Shown: positions 25,717 through 33,641, counted from the stretch's first letter. The stretch: 64,000 bases of DNA from DASSFG01 sp035547915 (GCA_035547915.1 DASZTS010000022.1:1-64000), one strand, 5' to 3'. A program made the numbers and translations. The notes: generated from the sequence alone by a model not told the origin.

Positions 25717-26051
25717 TCAGTTTGAAATCTGATTTTTTTCTGCGAGTTCGTCGGCCTCTTCGATGGCTGCTTCGTACTTCGCGAGCACCGATTGCCACGC
25801 CGGCTCGTACTGTATCTGCCTCCATTCTTCGTAGGCCCTGAAGCCACACGCCACTCTTCGTAGGCCCTGAAGCCACACGCCACCAGCATGGCCACGAGCA
25901 TCAGCTCGGTGCTTTCGAGATACCACCCAAAACCGCTCATCACCACGCCGCAGACCAGATAGGCCATCACGAAGACACCGGGACGCTGCTCACCGGATTT
26001 AACGGCATAAATGAGGGCCTTTTCGGTGTTACTGAACTCGGGCAATGGCAT
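25717..26051 (-). pseudogene. Two-helix membrane protein gene broken by a 29-bp duplication
   Basis: Reading starts MPLPEFSNTEKALIYAVKSG, has two hydrophobic helices (about 27-42 and 47-60) and reaches ACGFRAYEEWR. There a 29-bp unit is tandemly duplicated (25826-25883) and throws the frame off. With one unit removed the frame continues WRQIQYEPAWQSVLAKYEAA and stops at 25717, giving about 101 residues. As it stands, translation would run on to 25485 across the opposite-strand gene. Confidence 0.7.
25826..25883. repeat. Perfect 29-bp tandem duplication
   Basis: Two identical adjacent 29-bp units, 25826-25854 and 25855-25883, each beginning TCTTCGTAGGCCCTGAAGCC on the + strand. Because 29 is not a multiple of 3, gain or loss of one unit switches the reading frame of the minus-strand gene around it. 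Confidence 0.9.
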
Positions 26052-26072
26052 CGGGGGGCGCCTCGCTAGCGG

Positions 26073-26462
26073 TCAGTTTGAAGTTGTAGAATTGCCGGCA
26101 TCGGCCATACCACTCTCCGTCTCCCGATGGTGATGCGGGAACGCCATGCGATCGAAACCCGGCACTCCACACATCACGAAAAAGCCGATGAACATTTGAA
26201 ACAGTCCGATCACCCCGTAGCTGTACATTGTGGTGTGTGGAGACGGTTCGTTCAGGTGCATGGCCATCGTAAGAGCAGTTGACAAAACTCGGATGTCCGA
26301 GCGCCTTGGGCGCAAGAATCGGCGGTGAAACGCCGATTTTTTTGAGCCCGATGCGGTTTTGTCGGTTGCTCTGAAGGCTTCAAGAAGCATGAGTGAGCCA
26401 CGGAGCATGTACCAGAGCCCGAGCGAGGCGGCGACGACGCGGAATAGTTGACGCGGTGTCAT
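26073..26462 (-). CDS. Membrane protein with an in-frame insertion of the 105-bp element
   Basis: The 129-residue frame starts MTPRQLFRVVAASLGLWYML, with one helix at about 10-28, and has a second helix later (YGVIGLFQMFIGFFVMCGV). Between them, residues about 30-65 (ATDKTASGSKKSAFHRRF and on) are a translation of palindromic element copy C. Without it the protein would be about 94 residues with two helices. The insert keeps the frame open. Function unknown; it may or may not still be functional. Confidence 0.6.
   Translation of the reverse strand: MTPRQLFRVVAASLGLWYMLRGSLMLLEAFRATDKTASGSKKSAFHRRFLRPRRSDIRVLSTALTMAMHLNEPSPHTTMYSYGVIGLFQMFIGFFVMCGVPGFDRMAFPHHHRETESGMADAGNSTTSN
26270..26374 (+). 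mobile_element. 105-bp palindromic element, copy C
   Basis: Runs from TAAGAGCAGTTGACAAAACT to GTTTTGTCGGTTGCTCTGA, with the central hairpin ATCGGCGGTGAAACGCCGAT followed by a T-run. The 105-bp length is 35 codons, which is why the host frame on the minus strand stays open. Confidence 0.85.
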
Positions 26463-26596
26463 TCTGGCGACCCCTTACGGCTGGCGTTTGACGGGGTGCC
26501 CCGGTACGCCACGATTAGACCACGCCTACCTGGCCGCCGACAGCGCGTCGAAGCCGTAGCCGCGTCCGACTTCCCGCAGCCGGGTTCCACCGCGCT

Positions 26597-26626
26597 TTGC
26601 CCCGCCGCTCTGGCGCGGTCTAATGG
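26597..26626. repeat. 30-bp repeat, copy 2
   Basis: 29 of 30 bases match 295-324. It lies 40 bp before the small membrane-protein gene at 26667, as copy 1 lies just before the gene at 329. The remainder of 26463-26666 shows no gene. Confidence 0.6.
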
Positions 26627-26666
26627 GCGGGCGGGGCGAGCGATTTAAATCCTTGGTTTGGTCGCC

Positions 26667-27080
26667 ATGCGATCGCTGCTTCGCTTCCGACTTCGATCGC
26701 TATTGATTGCCGTTGCCGTCGTCTGCCTATCGCTCGCCCTGTGGAAGAAGCATTCTGAGTTCCGGCTAACGATATCGGCGGGCAAGGGCCCGCATACCAT
26801 CCACGTCAAAGGCAGATCCTTTAAGTGGAACGGTGATAAGAAACCGTACTTTGCTATTCGTGTCTGCCGCACGCTGGCCTCGGGCGAATGTTCGATAGGC
26901 GAGGCGGTCTATCGGGCAGAGCGTGATTTCGTTGGATGCTATCCCATCGACGTCGACGCGCCGATGTATGGCCCGGAAGGCATGGGAGGCCGATTTGACA
27001 TCCAAGTTGGTTTCTTCGATGGCCGAACAATGTCAGCAGCGTTCGGCGATTTGACCATCGCAAAGCCTGCGATCCCGTAG
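26667..27080 (+). CDS. Membrane-anchored protein with FRLRSLL N-terminus
   Basis: The 137-residue protein starts MRSLLRFRLRSLLIAVAVV, a variant of the F-x-x-x-L-R-x-L-L start. It has one helix (about 12-28), then a soluble domain of about 105 residues with several Cys (VCRTLASGECSIGEAVYR, FVGCYPIDVD). The ATG at 26667 is preferred over an in-frame one 9 bases upstream. The function is unknown. Confidence 0.62.
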   Translation: MRSLLRFRLRSLLIAVAVVCLSLALWKKHSEFRLTISAGKGPHTIHVKGRSFKWNGDKKPYFAIRVCRTLASGECSIGEAVYRAERDFVGCYPIDVDAPMYGPEGMGGRFDIQVGFFDGRTMSAAFGDLTIAKPAIP

Positions 27081-27147
27081 CCAGTCGCCATGCGTGCCTG
27101 CCATCCGGCCACCGCCACGCCGCCCTTAAGTTAGTGCCATTCTTCCC

Positions 27148-27429
27148 ATGACCCGACGGTTTCAGTTCAGCTTGGGCCGGCTGCTATTGGCTACCGGCTG
27201 GCTGTCTCTGGCACTTGCGGCTGCAGGCCAATTTCAGCGGACAGCTTGGGAGCCTAGCAATAAATGGATCGTGATTGCCCTAATCGGCGCGTTCTGGGCT
27301 GGCGCACGAGGGGCGATTAGCGCCATGACGAGCCCGCTGCCGATTCGGAACTCGTTCTATTTTGCGGGTTTCGTACTGGCGTTCACTGCGGCGGCCATGA
27401 GCCTTTTGTTCTTAATGGGAATACGTTGA
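27148..27429 (+). CDS. Small multi-pass membrane protein with RRFQFSLG N-terminus
   Basis: The 93-residue protein starts MTRRFQFSLGRLLLATGWLS and has about three hydrophobic segments (about 10-27, 40-57, 69-90). Its first ~25 bases are identical to those at 25066. It is followed 4 bp later by another member. The function is unknown. Confidence 0.62.
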   Translation: MTRRFQFSLGRLLLATGWLSLALAAAGQFQRTAWEPSNKWIVIALIGAFWAGARGAISAMTSPLPIRNSFYFAGFVLAFTAAAMSLLFLMGIR

Positions 27430-27433
27430 AGCC

Positions 27434-27793
27434 ATGCCCCGCCCACAGTTCACCCTCCGCGCGTTGCTGGTCGTCATGGCGACAGCCTGCGTCGCCACGG
27501 GAGGTTACTTTGTCGTCAAACGCCAGCAGATTGCCTCCTTGGACCGTGCCCTTGTGCGAGCGCCACTCGGTAGCACGGCTGCGGATCTCGAAAAGGATTT
27601 GGGCGCGCCGCAAGCTGTGCGCGGAATGGGAAATCTCTTCATCGCCGCAGGGCCGACGCTCGGCGTTCACGACTGGCAACGAGACTGCGTTGAGCAGCGG
27701 ATCTACTTCGTCGAGACGTTCTTTCTTCCGGTGACTTACGTGTTCGGCTTCGACGAACGCGGACGACTAGCCGCGAAGTTCAGGATCGACTAG
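27434..27793 (+). CDS. Membrane-anchored protein with PQFTLR N-terminus and BamE-like domain
   Basis: The 119-residue protein starts MPRPQFTLRALLVVM with one helix (about 10-27). The soluble part has APLGSTAADLEKDLGAPQAVRG, which resembles the start of SmpA/BamE-like folds (short helix, then LGxP), followed by beta-rich sequence with YVFGFDERGRLAAKF at the end. The fold resemblance is weak and the function is unknown. It is the last of the second cluster of this family. Confidence 0.62.
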   Translation: MPRPQFTLRALLVVMATACVATGGYFVVKRQQIASLDRALVRAPLGSTAADLEKDLGAPQAVRGMGNLFIAAGPTLGVHDWQRDCVEQRIYFVETFFLPVTYVFGFDERGRLAAKFRID

Positions 27794-27874
27794 CCCGGGC
27801 TAGGGCTAGGCTGCCGGTCGCCGGCGGTCGCCCCGATTGTCGCGCAGTCGGCCCTATCGGCCGCCCTGGCTGCG

Positions 27875-28122
27875 ATGCCGGACGACCGTCTAATAAGTCC
27901 ACCCGCGATCGCCCGCCGCTACGGCGTCTCACCCGATGCCGTGCGAGGGTGGATAAGGTCGGGCGAATTGAAGGCGATCAACGTAGCCGGCAAAGGGAAA
28001 CGGCCGATGCACCGGGTTCACCAGATGCACTTGCCGAGTTCGATGCCAGGAGAACGACTGCTCCTCAACCGGCCCGGCGGATCAAATCGAGGAAGGCTGA
28101 CTTGATCGTCAAGATATTTTGA
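27875..28122 (+). pseudogene. Frameshifted excisionase/MerR-type HTH gene
   Basis: The frame MPDDRLISPPAIARRYGVSPDAVRGW, then IRSGELKAINVAGKGKRPMHRV, is a typical small excisionase-like HTH. The expected continuation SPDALAEFDARRTTAPQPAR then appears in another frame and runs to a stop at 28120-28122. A single lost T in GGGTTCACC (near 28015-28020) explains it. As sequenced the product ends at 28105 with an unrelated tail. It overlaps the 3' end of the convergent integrase gene by 14 bp, a typical xis/int neighbourhood. Confidence 0.75.
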
Positions 28123-29266
28123 CGTTGTCGAACAACCAGTCTCGAACATGACGCGAGACTTTCAGCAACGGCTGATCGAACATCTTCTGCCGATAGACGG
28201 CTGCCATATCATCCGCGGGCGCGATGTGGCCCATGATGTGATCGACCGCGACTTGCTCACCCGCAGTCGCGCCGATAGTCTCGAACGTTCTTCTTAAACT
28301 GCAAAACGTCGTGATGTACTTCCGGTATATGCCAAGTTCTTGGAGCAGCTTCCTGAACTCGGCCGAAATCGCGTTGTGGCCCGTTTCATCTTTCGACCAC
28401 GGTTGACCTTCGCGTGTTATGAAAACGTGTCCGGCCTTCCGACCCTTCACCACAGCTCGCAGAGCATCAACCGTTTCAGGCCAGAGCGCAGCTCGCCGCG
28501 GGTTGTGGGTCTTAGGTCGCCAATAGTTGTGCCAGCCACGTTCTAGGTCAACCTGTTCGATTGGCAGAGTTCCGCAGTCGCTATTTCCGAATCCAGCGTT
28601 CACGCCGAGCAAGATCATTGCTTTGAGCTGCAGGCCAGCTTTGTCGAGCATCGTGCGAATTTCTTCCGCCTCGAACATGCGAGGCCGCATCTCGTTGGCC
28701 ACCTGCCGCATGATCTTCCGGCTTGGCGCTCGGAGAACTTTGCGGTACTTGATCGGTCGTTCGAGCAAATACTCGTTCGCGTATAAGAAGACCATCCGAG
28801 CGCGCGTCAGTTCGTTCATCAACGCCTTGGGACTGACTCGCCCCCGCTCCCCTTTCGCCAAGTCGGCGCGAAGCTTCTCCAAGTCGTGAACGTCGATGCT
28901 ATCTAAGGCCCGATTGCGGCCGATCGAGGCGGCCAGCTTATGGCAGCTCTTTTCAAAGTCCTTGTACGTGCGGGGACGAATCTCCCCCGCCTGCTCGGCC
29001 AACTTCTTTGCCGACAAGAAGCAGTTGAGTGCATGGCCAAACGTCTGGTTGTCGGCGACGGTTGTCCGCGGCTTCCGGCCGGCGTGCAAATCGTCGCGTT
29101 GTTCGAGGTACAGGTTGAGCGCGGCTTGGCCTTCGGGGTCTTCTGCCCAACGGCCGAAGTAGGTAAGCTGGCCTCTGATCTTCTTGCACCACTGTCCATT
29201 CGGATGGGCGGTCAGTGGGAACTTTGGATACGGCTTTTCGGGCTTCTGAACGGTGGTCTTCGGCAT
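28109..29266 (-). CDS. Tyrosine-recombinase-like integrase
   Basis: The 385-residue protein has a SAM-like core-binding domain (about 75-150) and a catalytic domain. The C-terminal box MGHIAPADDMAAVYR gives the nucleophile Tyr358, and the second Arg lies in FCSLRRTFETIG. The first catalytic Arg position is replaced (GFGNSDCGTLP) and the usual box-II His appears to be Cys. Planctomycete integrases with this GFGNxDCGxLP box are recognisable as a subgroup, so activity cannot be excluded. It is 83 bp from tRNA-Lys, transcribed away from it, and ends overlapping a broken excisionase-like gene. Confidence 0.85.
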   Translation of the reverse strand: MPKTTVQKPEKPYPKFPLTAHPNGQWCKKIRGQLTYFGRWAEDPEGQAALNLYLEQRDDLHAGRKPRTTVADNQTFGHALNCFLSAKKLAEQAGEIRPRTYKDFEKSCHKLAASIGRNRALDSIDVHDLEKLRADLAKGERGRVSPKALMNELTRARMVFLYANEYLLERPIKYRKVLRAPSRKIMRQVANEMRPRMFEAEEIRTMLDKAGLQLKAMILLGVNAGFGNSDCGTLPIEQVDLERGWHNYWRPKTHNPRRAALWPETVDALRAVVKGRKAGHVFITREGQPWSKDETGHNAISAEFRKLLQELGIYRKYITTFCSLRRTFETIGATAGEQVAVDHIMGHIAPADDMAAVYRQKMFDQPLLKVSRHVRDWLFDNVKIS

Positions 29267-29349
29267 GATGTCAAAGTTGTCGAAAGGGTTGTCGGCAACC
29301 GTCCGGGAGATTCCCGATATTCACCTAAGTTATTGCAAGTAAAGACGTT

Positions 29350-29422
<73 letters not shown>

Positions 29423-29605
29423 CTTTCCATAACTCCCGCCGAAAGAAAGTCGTATGTGGCCTGCCGGCGGTCGGTGGTGCGGCAAACCCCGAGAAGTCAA
29501 ACGGGTAACCTGCTGCTTCGCACCTATCTCCGGTACAACGTCGCATGTTTCTCGATGAACTGCGCCGACGAGTTGTCGGGCTGCACGCCGCGCCAGTCTG
29601 AGCGG

Positions 29606-29945
29606 CCGACATACCGCAAACAGGCGCTGGATTCCGCAAACAGGCGCTCGATTTTCTGACTACCGATCTGGCAACGCTTCGCAAGCTCGCTGCCGAGGAT
29701 CCGGCGCAGGGCCCCGATCTTAGAGCAACCGACAAAACCGGATCTCGCTCCACAAAAATCGGCGTTTCACGGCCGATTTTTCGCCCACGGGCGCTCCGGC
29801 TTCCGGGTTGTGTCAGCCGCTCTTAGGCAGTTTGCCTGGTGGACAAGGATTTCGCGCACATGAGCGATCCGACGGCGTTCGAGCGGCTGTCGTCGGTCGA
29901 ACGCGACGCCTGGAACGGCTTGTGGAGCGCCATTCGCGCTCTGGA
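29606..29945 (+). pseudogene. Decayed C-terminal tail of a TPR/kinase-type protein, split by element D
   Basis: Left part: RKQALDFLTTDLATLRKLAA then EDPAQGPDL up to 29719. Right part after the element: DKDFAHMSDPTAFERLSSVE then RDAWNGLWSAIRAL. Together they match the conserved tail of planctomycete Ser/Thr-kinase/TPR proteins (RxQALDWLRADLA... DPDLAGVRDPxALxxLPExERxAWxxLW). A 105-bp element sits at the junction. A short duplication (CCGCAAACAGGCGCT twice near 29620-29650) also disrupts the left part. No upstream gene body remains. Confidence 0.65.
29720..29825 (-). mobile_element. 105-bp palindromic element, copy D
   Basis: In reverse orientation to copies A-C and E. It runs from TTAGAGCAACCGACAAAACC to GTTGTGTCAGCCGCTCTTA, with the central AAAATCGGCGTTTCACGGCC and a hairpin. 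It interrupts the TPR-tail pseudogene exactly between two conserved segments. Confidence 0.88.
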
Positions 29946-29985
29946 CTGGTCAGGCTTCCGCCGGCGATCGATCAGGGGCGAAGCG

Positions 29986-30417
29986 CTATTTCTTTTTGGG
30001 CGGGGCGTCGCCGAACGTCTTGCCGGCCTTTTTCATCAACTCTTCGAAGCGTTTGCGGGCCTTCTTCCACGTGCCGGCAGAGAGCGGTACGCCACACTCG
30101 CCCTTGCCTTTGCAGGCGTTCTCGCCCGGCTTCGCACCGCAGCCGCCTTGGCCTTTGCATTCGTTATCGCCGTGACACGAGTGGGCCTTGGCCGTGGCGC
30201 AAGTGCCTTGCCCGGCACAGGCGTTCTTCTTGTCGGCGCCTTTGCCCTTGCAGGTATTGATGCCGCGGCAGACGTGCGGGTCGGACAGCAAGGGGTTCTT
30301 TTCGTCTTTGCCCTTGTCTTCAGCCGCCAACCCGCTCTCGGCCCCCGCCAAGGCGCCGCCTAGCGCTGCCATCGTCAATCGCTGAAAATCGCGTCGGTTC
30401 AGTTCCGATTGGGCCAT
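29986..30417 (-). CDS. Tat-exported Cys-rich protein
   Basis: The 143-residue protein starts MAQSELNRRDFQRLTMAALG, a twin-arginine-like signal. A region with ten Cys follows in repeats like CKGKGxxxKNACAGQGTC, HSCHGDNECKGQGGCG and NACKGKGECG (about 50-110), then a Lys-rich tail. Regular Cys/Gly/Lys spacing suggests metal binding or disulfide cross-linking. It resembles bufferin-like (DUF2282-type) periplasmic metallophores only loosely, so the function is unassigned. It ends near the decayed TPR tail and no partner gene is seen. Confidence 0.7.
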   Translation of the reverse strand: MAQSELNRRDFQRLTMAALGGALAGAESGLAAEDKGKDEKNPLLSDPHVCRGINTCKGKGADKKNACAGQGTCATAKAHSCHGDNECKGQGGCGAKPGENACKGKGECGVPLSAGTWKKARKRFEELMKKAGKTFGDAPPKKK

Positions 30418-30670
30418 TCTTCCCTCAGTGAAGTAGATCGGGTCACAAAAGCGGGCGCACAAATGTGCTCCGGACCGCAGCAATGATACTAGGGTGCGCC
30501 GCCTTTGTCGAATTTGCCAGGCGGCGGTCTTGGCCGCAACCTTACGAATTTGTGGTCTTTGCGCATCTGCCGCATTTGGCCGAAAGTGCTATTATGTGGA
30601 TACAGGCGGTGCGTCTTCGTTGACGCGCGACGGTGCGGTTCTACCGCTCGCTCACAGGTCCAGGCACGAC

Positions 30671-31528
30671 ATGATACGCCCAGGCTGGAACGTCGCTGTG
30701 GCGCGAAGCGTTTGTTGCTGCGCGCTGATGCTCGTTGGTGTTCTTCAGACGCGAGCCGCCGAACCCGTATATCGCGATCTGTTGCGGCGTTATGTAGGAC
30801 AACATAAGGACTCGAGTAACGCCGGCACGCCTCCCGGTTTCTCGACCTCGATCGAGCGCGCGATCGGCCTAGAGTACTCGGTGATGGTGCACAAGGACGG
30901 CACCGACCAACCGGTCGATCCGGAGCAGCACCCCTTTCACGCCGGCGACCAGATGCGCATCCGCATCCAGCCGCTGAACGATCTCTACGTCTACGTCTTT
31001 TTCGAAGACGGCCAGGGATGCCGGCGTTGTTTGCTGCCCAGCGACAAGAATTCTCCTCGCCTCGCGAAGCACGACCAACCGATCGAGTTGCCCAGCGACG
31101 GCAGCGTGTTCGAATTCGAGGCGGAAGCCCGACAAGAGACGCTCACGCTGATCGCCACCCAGCAACCCGACGACGACCTCGCGACGTTGTGCGACGTCGT
31201 TTGCAAGAAACGCGAAGATCGCTTGACGCCGGAAGAGCGTGCCCGACAACTGGAGTTCAAGGCGCGCAACCAAAGGTCCGTGGCCGCCATCCAAGACCGC
31301 CTGCAAAAAGCGGTGGCCTTTCGTGGGCGGCTTTCGGGACAGGCTTTGGGGCGCTTATCGGCCGCCATGACTCAGAGCGGCGCGGAAGACGCTCTCATCG
31401 AGGAGCGGACCGGCGACAACCAATCGTCCACACTCGTCGTGTTGTTCTCGAAGGCTGCCACTCCGCCCAAGTTGGCCGTGAGCATCCCGCTCAGGGCCAC
31501 CGGGACGGGTGCCTCCCGAGCGCCGTAA
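30671..31528 (+). CDS. Exported DUF4384-domain protein
   Basis: The 285-residue protein has a signal sequence (VARSVCCCALMLVGVLQTRAAE). A DUF4384-like domain follows: GLEYSVMVHKDG, then FHAGDQMRIRIQPLNDLYVY with the following CLLPSDKNSPRLAKHDQPIE. A charged helical C-terminal region ends in a short beta segment. DUF4384 domains often accompany caspase-like or kinase proteins in the cell envelope. The ATG at 30671 precedes the signal peptide; an upstream extension is unlikely. Confidence 0.72.
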   Translation: MIRPGWNVAVARSVCCCALMLVGVLQTRAAEPVYRDLLRRYVGQHKDSSNAGTPPGFSTSIERAIGLEYSVMVHKDGTDQPVDPEQHPFHAGDQMRIRIQPLNDLYVYVFFEDGQGCRRCLLPSDKNSPRLAKHDQPIELPSDGSVFEFEAEARQETLTLIATQQPDDDLATLCDVVCKKREDRLTPEERARQLEFKARNQRSVAAIQDRLQKAVAFRGRLSGQALGRLSAAMTQSGAEDALIEERTGDNQSSTLVVLFSKAATPPKLAVSIPLRATGTGASRAP

Positions 31529-31590
31529 CGAGCCGCCCCGGCGCCGTTACGTCCGCTCTCGCACGGAGTCTGACGCACCGGGCGCGCCCG

Positions 31591-32025
31591 TCATCTGCTC
31601 GTCAGCGGAAAATCAAACTGGCCACCTTGCTCGGGTACGTTGGCCACCAGCGTCGTCTGCGCGGCGTCGGCATAACGCGGAAGCAAGACCTGCTGTGCGC
31701 CTTGCAGTTGGGGGGCCCGATTCGGCTCCGCCGTCTTCCCCGGCGGCATGACAAACTTGCTGACGGTCACCTTGCACGGGCCTGAGCACGTGTACGACCC
31801 CTTGCCGGCCGTCGCAAGCTGATAGCTGCCGTCGGCCGAGGTCTGGGCGGTGAAGGTCGCCATTAGCGGGGTCGTGAAGACGACTTCGGCGCCGTCGAGC
31901 GGACTCCCGTCGAGCGTCACCTTTCCCTGTACGGCGACCATCTGCACGGCTGGCGCGGGCGATTTTTGGCAGCCGGCGGACGCGAACGCCAAGCCGGCGA
32001 CGATGTAAAGCGGGTAATGTCTCAT
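31591..32025 (-). CDS. Lipoprotein with carboxypeptidase-regulatory-like (beta-sandwich) fold
   Basis: The 144-residue protein has a lipobox (LAFASAGC) and the start VQGKVTLDGSPLDGAEVVFT, then TSADGSYQLATAGKGSYTCS, typical of planctomycete CarboxypepD_reg-like lipoproteins. Such genes often lie next to DUF1559 genes, as here (188 bp away on the same strand, separated by element E). Its function is unknown. Confidence 0.75.
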   Translation of the reverse strand: MRHYPLYIVAGLAFASAGCQKSPAPAVQMVAVQGKVTLDGSPLDGAEVVFTTPLMATFTAQTSADGSYQLATAGKGSYTCSGPCKVTVSKFVMPPGKTAEPNRAPQLQGAQQVLLPRYADAAQTTLVANVPEQGGQFDFPLTSR

Positions 32026-32087
32026 GGCAGAAAAACTCCTTGTTTCATTGTTGGTCGTTCAGACGGGCGGCTGCCGAGGCAACTTGT

Positions 32088-32193
32088 TAAGAGCGGCTGA
32101 CAAAGCCCCGGAAGCCAGAGCGCCGTGGGCGAACAATCGGCCGTGAAACGCCGATTTGCTCGGAGTCCGATCTAGTTTTGTCGGTTGCTCTAA
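32088..32193 (+). mobile_element. 105-bp palindromic element, copy E
   Basis: Runs from TAAGAGCGGCTGACAAAGCC to GTTTTGTCGGTTGCTCTAA, with the central AATCGGCCGTGAAACGCCGA hairpin. It occupies most of the gap between the DUF1559 gene and the lipoprotein gene. Confidence 0.88.
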
Positions 32194-32212
32194 GTCATTT
32201 GGAATCGCCGAT

Positions 32213-33232
32213 CTAGAATCCGACGAGCGTGTTGCCGTCGGCGATGTAGCCGAGTCGTGCCAGCGTGAGCAGGTCGGCGACTTCGCTGATGAACTGCACC
32301 GAGCCGTCGGCCATCGTCGCCTGACAACCGCCCGGATGCAGGCTCGCGGCGCTGCCCCATTCGACGACCATACCGACCGTGGGCGGGGCCGAATACCACG
32401 AGCTCCAACTCGCCGGGGCGGTCCAGCCGTTCACTCCCGTGCCGGCCGCGCCGTACAGGCTGACGCCCGTCATGACCCAGCCGCGATAACCCCAGGTGTT
32501 GCCACCGCCGTTGCCGACCAACAGCGTCGTTTCGATAAAGGCCGTAGAGTGGCTGGTACCGTCCTTGACGTCATCCAGTCGCGAGGCGCTGTTCATGCCG
32601 AACAGGGCGCGTGTCGTCTTCCAATTGGCGGCCCCATAGTTCCATGAGTTTCCGTAGCTCAGTTCGTATCCCGGATTGGTGCTGAATTCGTAGCACGTGC
32701 GGGCGCCGAAACGCTGGCTGTTGGGCGATATGCCGTAGTCACCTCCACCCGACGAGGGTTGAGCCCTCGGCCCGTCGTCGCTGGGACAGTAAAAGATGGG
32801 TAACTGCATCGAAACGATGACGTCGTTGCCGCACGACGCGGGATCCATGGCCAGCGGAATGGCGTTGGGATCGTAGGCACCGGCCGAGCCGTTGAAGTTG
32901 TACTTGGCGTACACCGCCTGTTGCTCCATGAAGGGCAACATGAGCATAAAGCCGTTCAGATTGGTCACGTTCGTCGGCTTGCCATCGTAGTAAGCCGACG
33001 GCCAACCGTAATTCAGTCCGGCCGGCGGCAACACGCGAATAGCATCGAAGTAATTCTGTGCCGCCAACCCGATCTGCTTCAGGTTATTGGTGCAACTCGA
33101 GCGGCGAGCAGACTCGCGGGCGGCCTGCACCGCGGGGAGCAACAGCGCGATCAATATGCCGATGATCGCGATGACGACGAGCAACTCGACCAACGTAAAT
33201 GCACGACGGCCGTGCCGGCAACTTCGGCGCAT
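32213..33232 (-). CDS. DUF1559 protein with type IV prepilin-like N-terminus
   Basis: The 339-residue protein has the prepilin cleavage/methylation motif RAFTLVELLVVIAIIGILIA (about 9-28). The DUF1559 body follows: NNLKQIGLAAQNY, NGFMLMLPFMEQQAVY, FYCPSDDGPRA, and a terminal H-x9-DG pattern (LHPGGCQATMADGSVQFI). These are pseudopilin-like surface or secretion proteins, highly amplified in planctomycetes. The ATG at 33232 has AGAGGTGAT upstream. Confidence 0.9.
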   Translation of the reverse strand: MRRSCRHGRRAFTLVELLVVIAIIGILIALLLPAVQAARESARRSSCTNNLKQIGLAAQNYFDAIRVLPPAGLNYGWPSAYYDGKPTNVTNLNGFMLMLPFMEQQAVYAKYNFNGSAGAYDPNAIPLAMDPASCGNDVIVSMQLPIFYCPSDDGPRAQPSSGGGDYGISPNSQRFGARTCYEFSTNPGYELSYGNSWNYGAANWKTTRALFGMNSASRLDDVKDGTSHSTAFIETTLLVGNGGGNTWGYRGWVMTGVSLYGAAGTGVNGWTAPASWSSWYSAPPTVGMVVEWGSAASLHPGGCQATMADGSVQFISEVADLLTLARLGYIADGNTLVGF

Positions 33233-33641
33233 AGTATCACCTCTTCTTTGAAAAGTCCTTTTGGAAATCGTTCCGGATGTCGGTGGGACTACCGCGATCG
33301 CCAAGCCGCAAAAGTGGTTAGCGAGTCGGTGTACACGGAGGAACCCTGTCTACCGGTCGTCCCGCCGCAGGCGTTCATACGAGGTAGGGTTCCGTTGGGT
33401 CCGCGACATCCGCCGCGGGCGTGGGGTGGGCTGATTCTCGACAACCGACGTGCGGGAATGCACGCTGCGTGCCGGAGTGTGCGCAGTTGTGGCGAGAGAG
33501 TCGCAGCGCGATGGCGCTAACTTCTTCAATAAAAATGATTTGAAACAATTCCGGATGTCAGAGCCGGAGGTTGGCGCCCGTGCCAAGATTCGCGGCATGG
33601 CATCGTGCGGGTGCCCACGCCGCGCGCAGTGACGGCCCTTC
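33233..33641. other. Gene-free stretch
   Basis: About 400 bp with no frame I can support on either strand. It must hold the promoter of the DUF1559 gene (leftward). An AT-rich patch at about 33515-33550 is the only compositional feature. No repeats or RNA genes were recognised. Confidence 0.5.
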
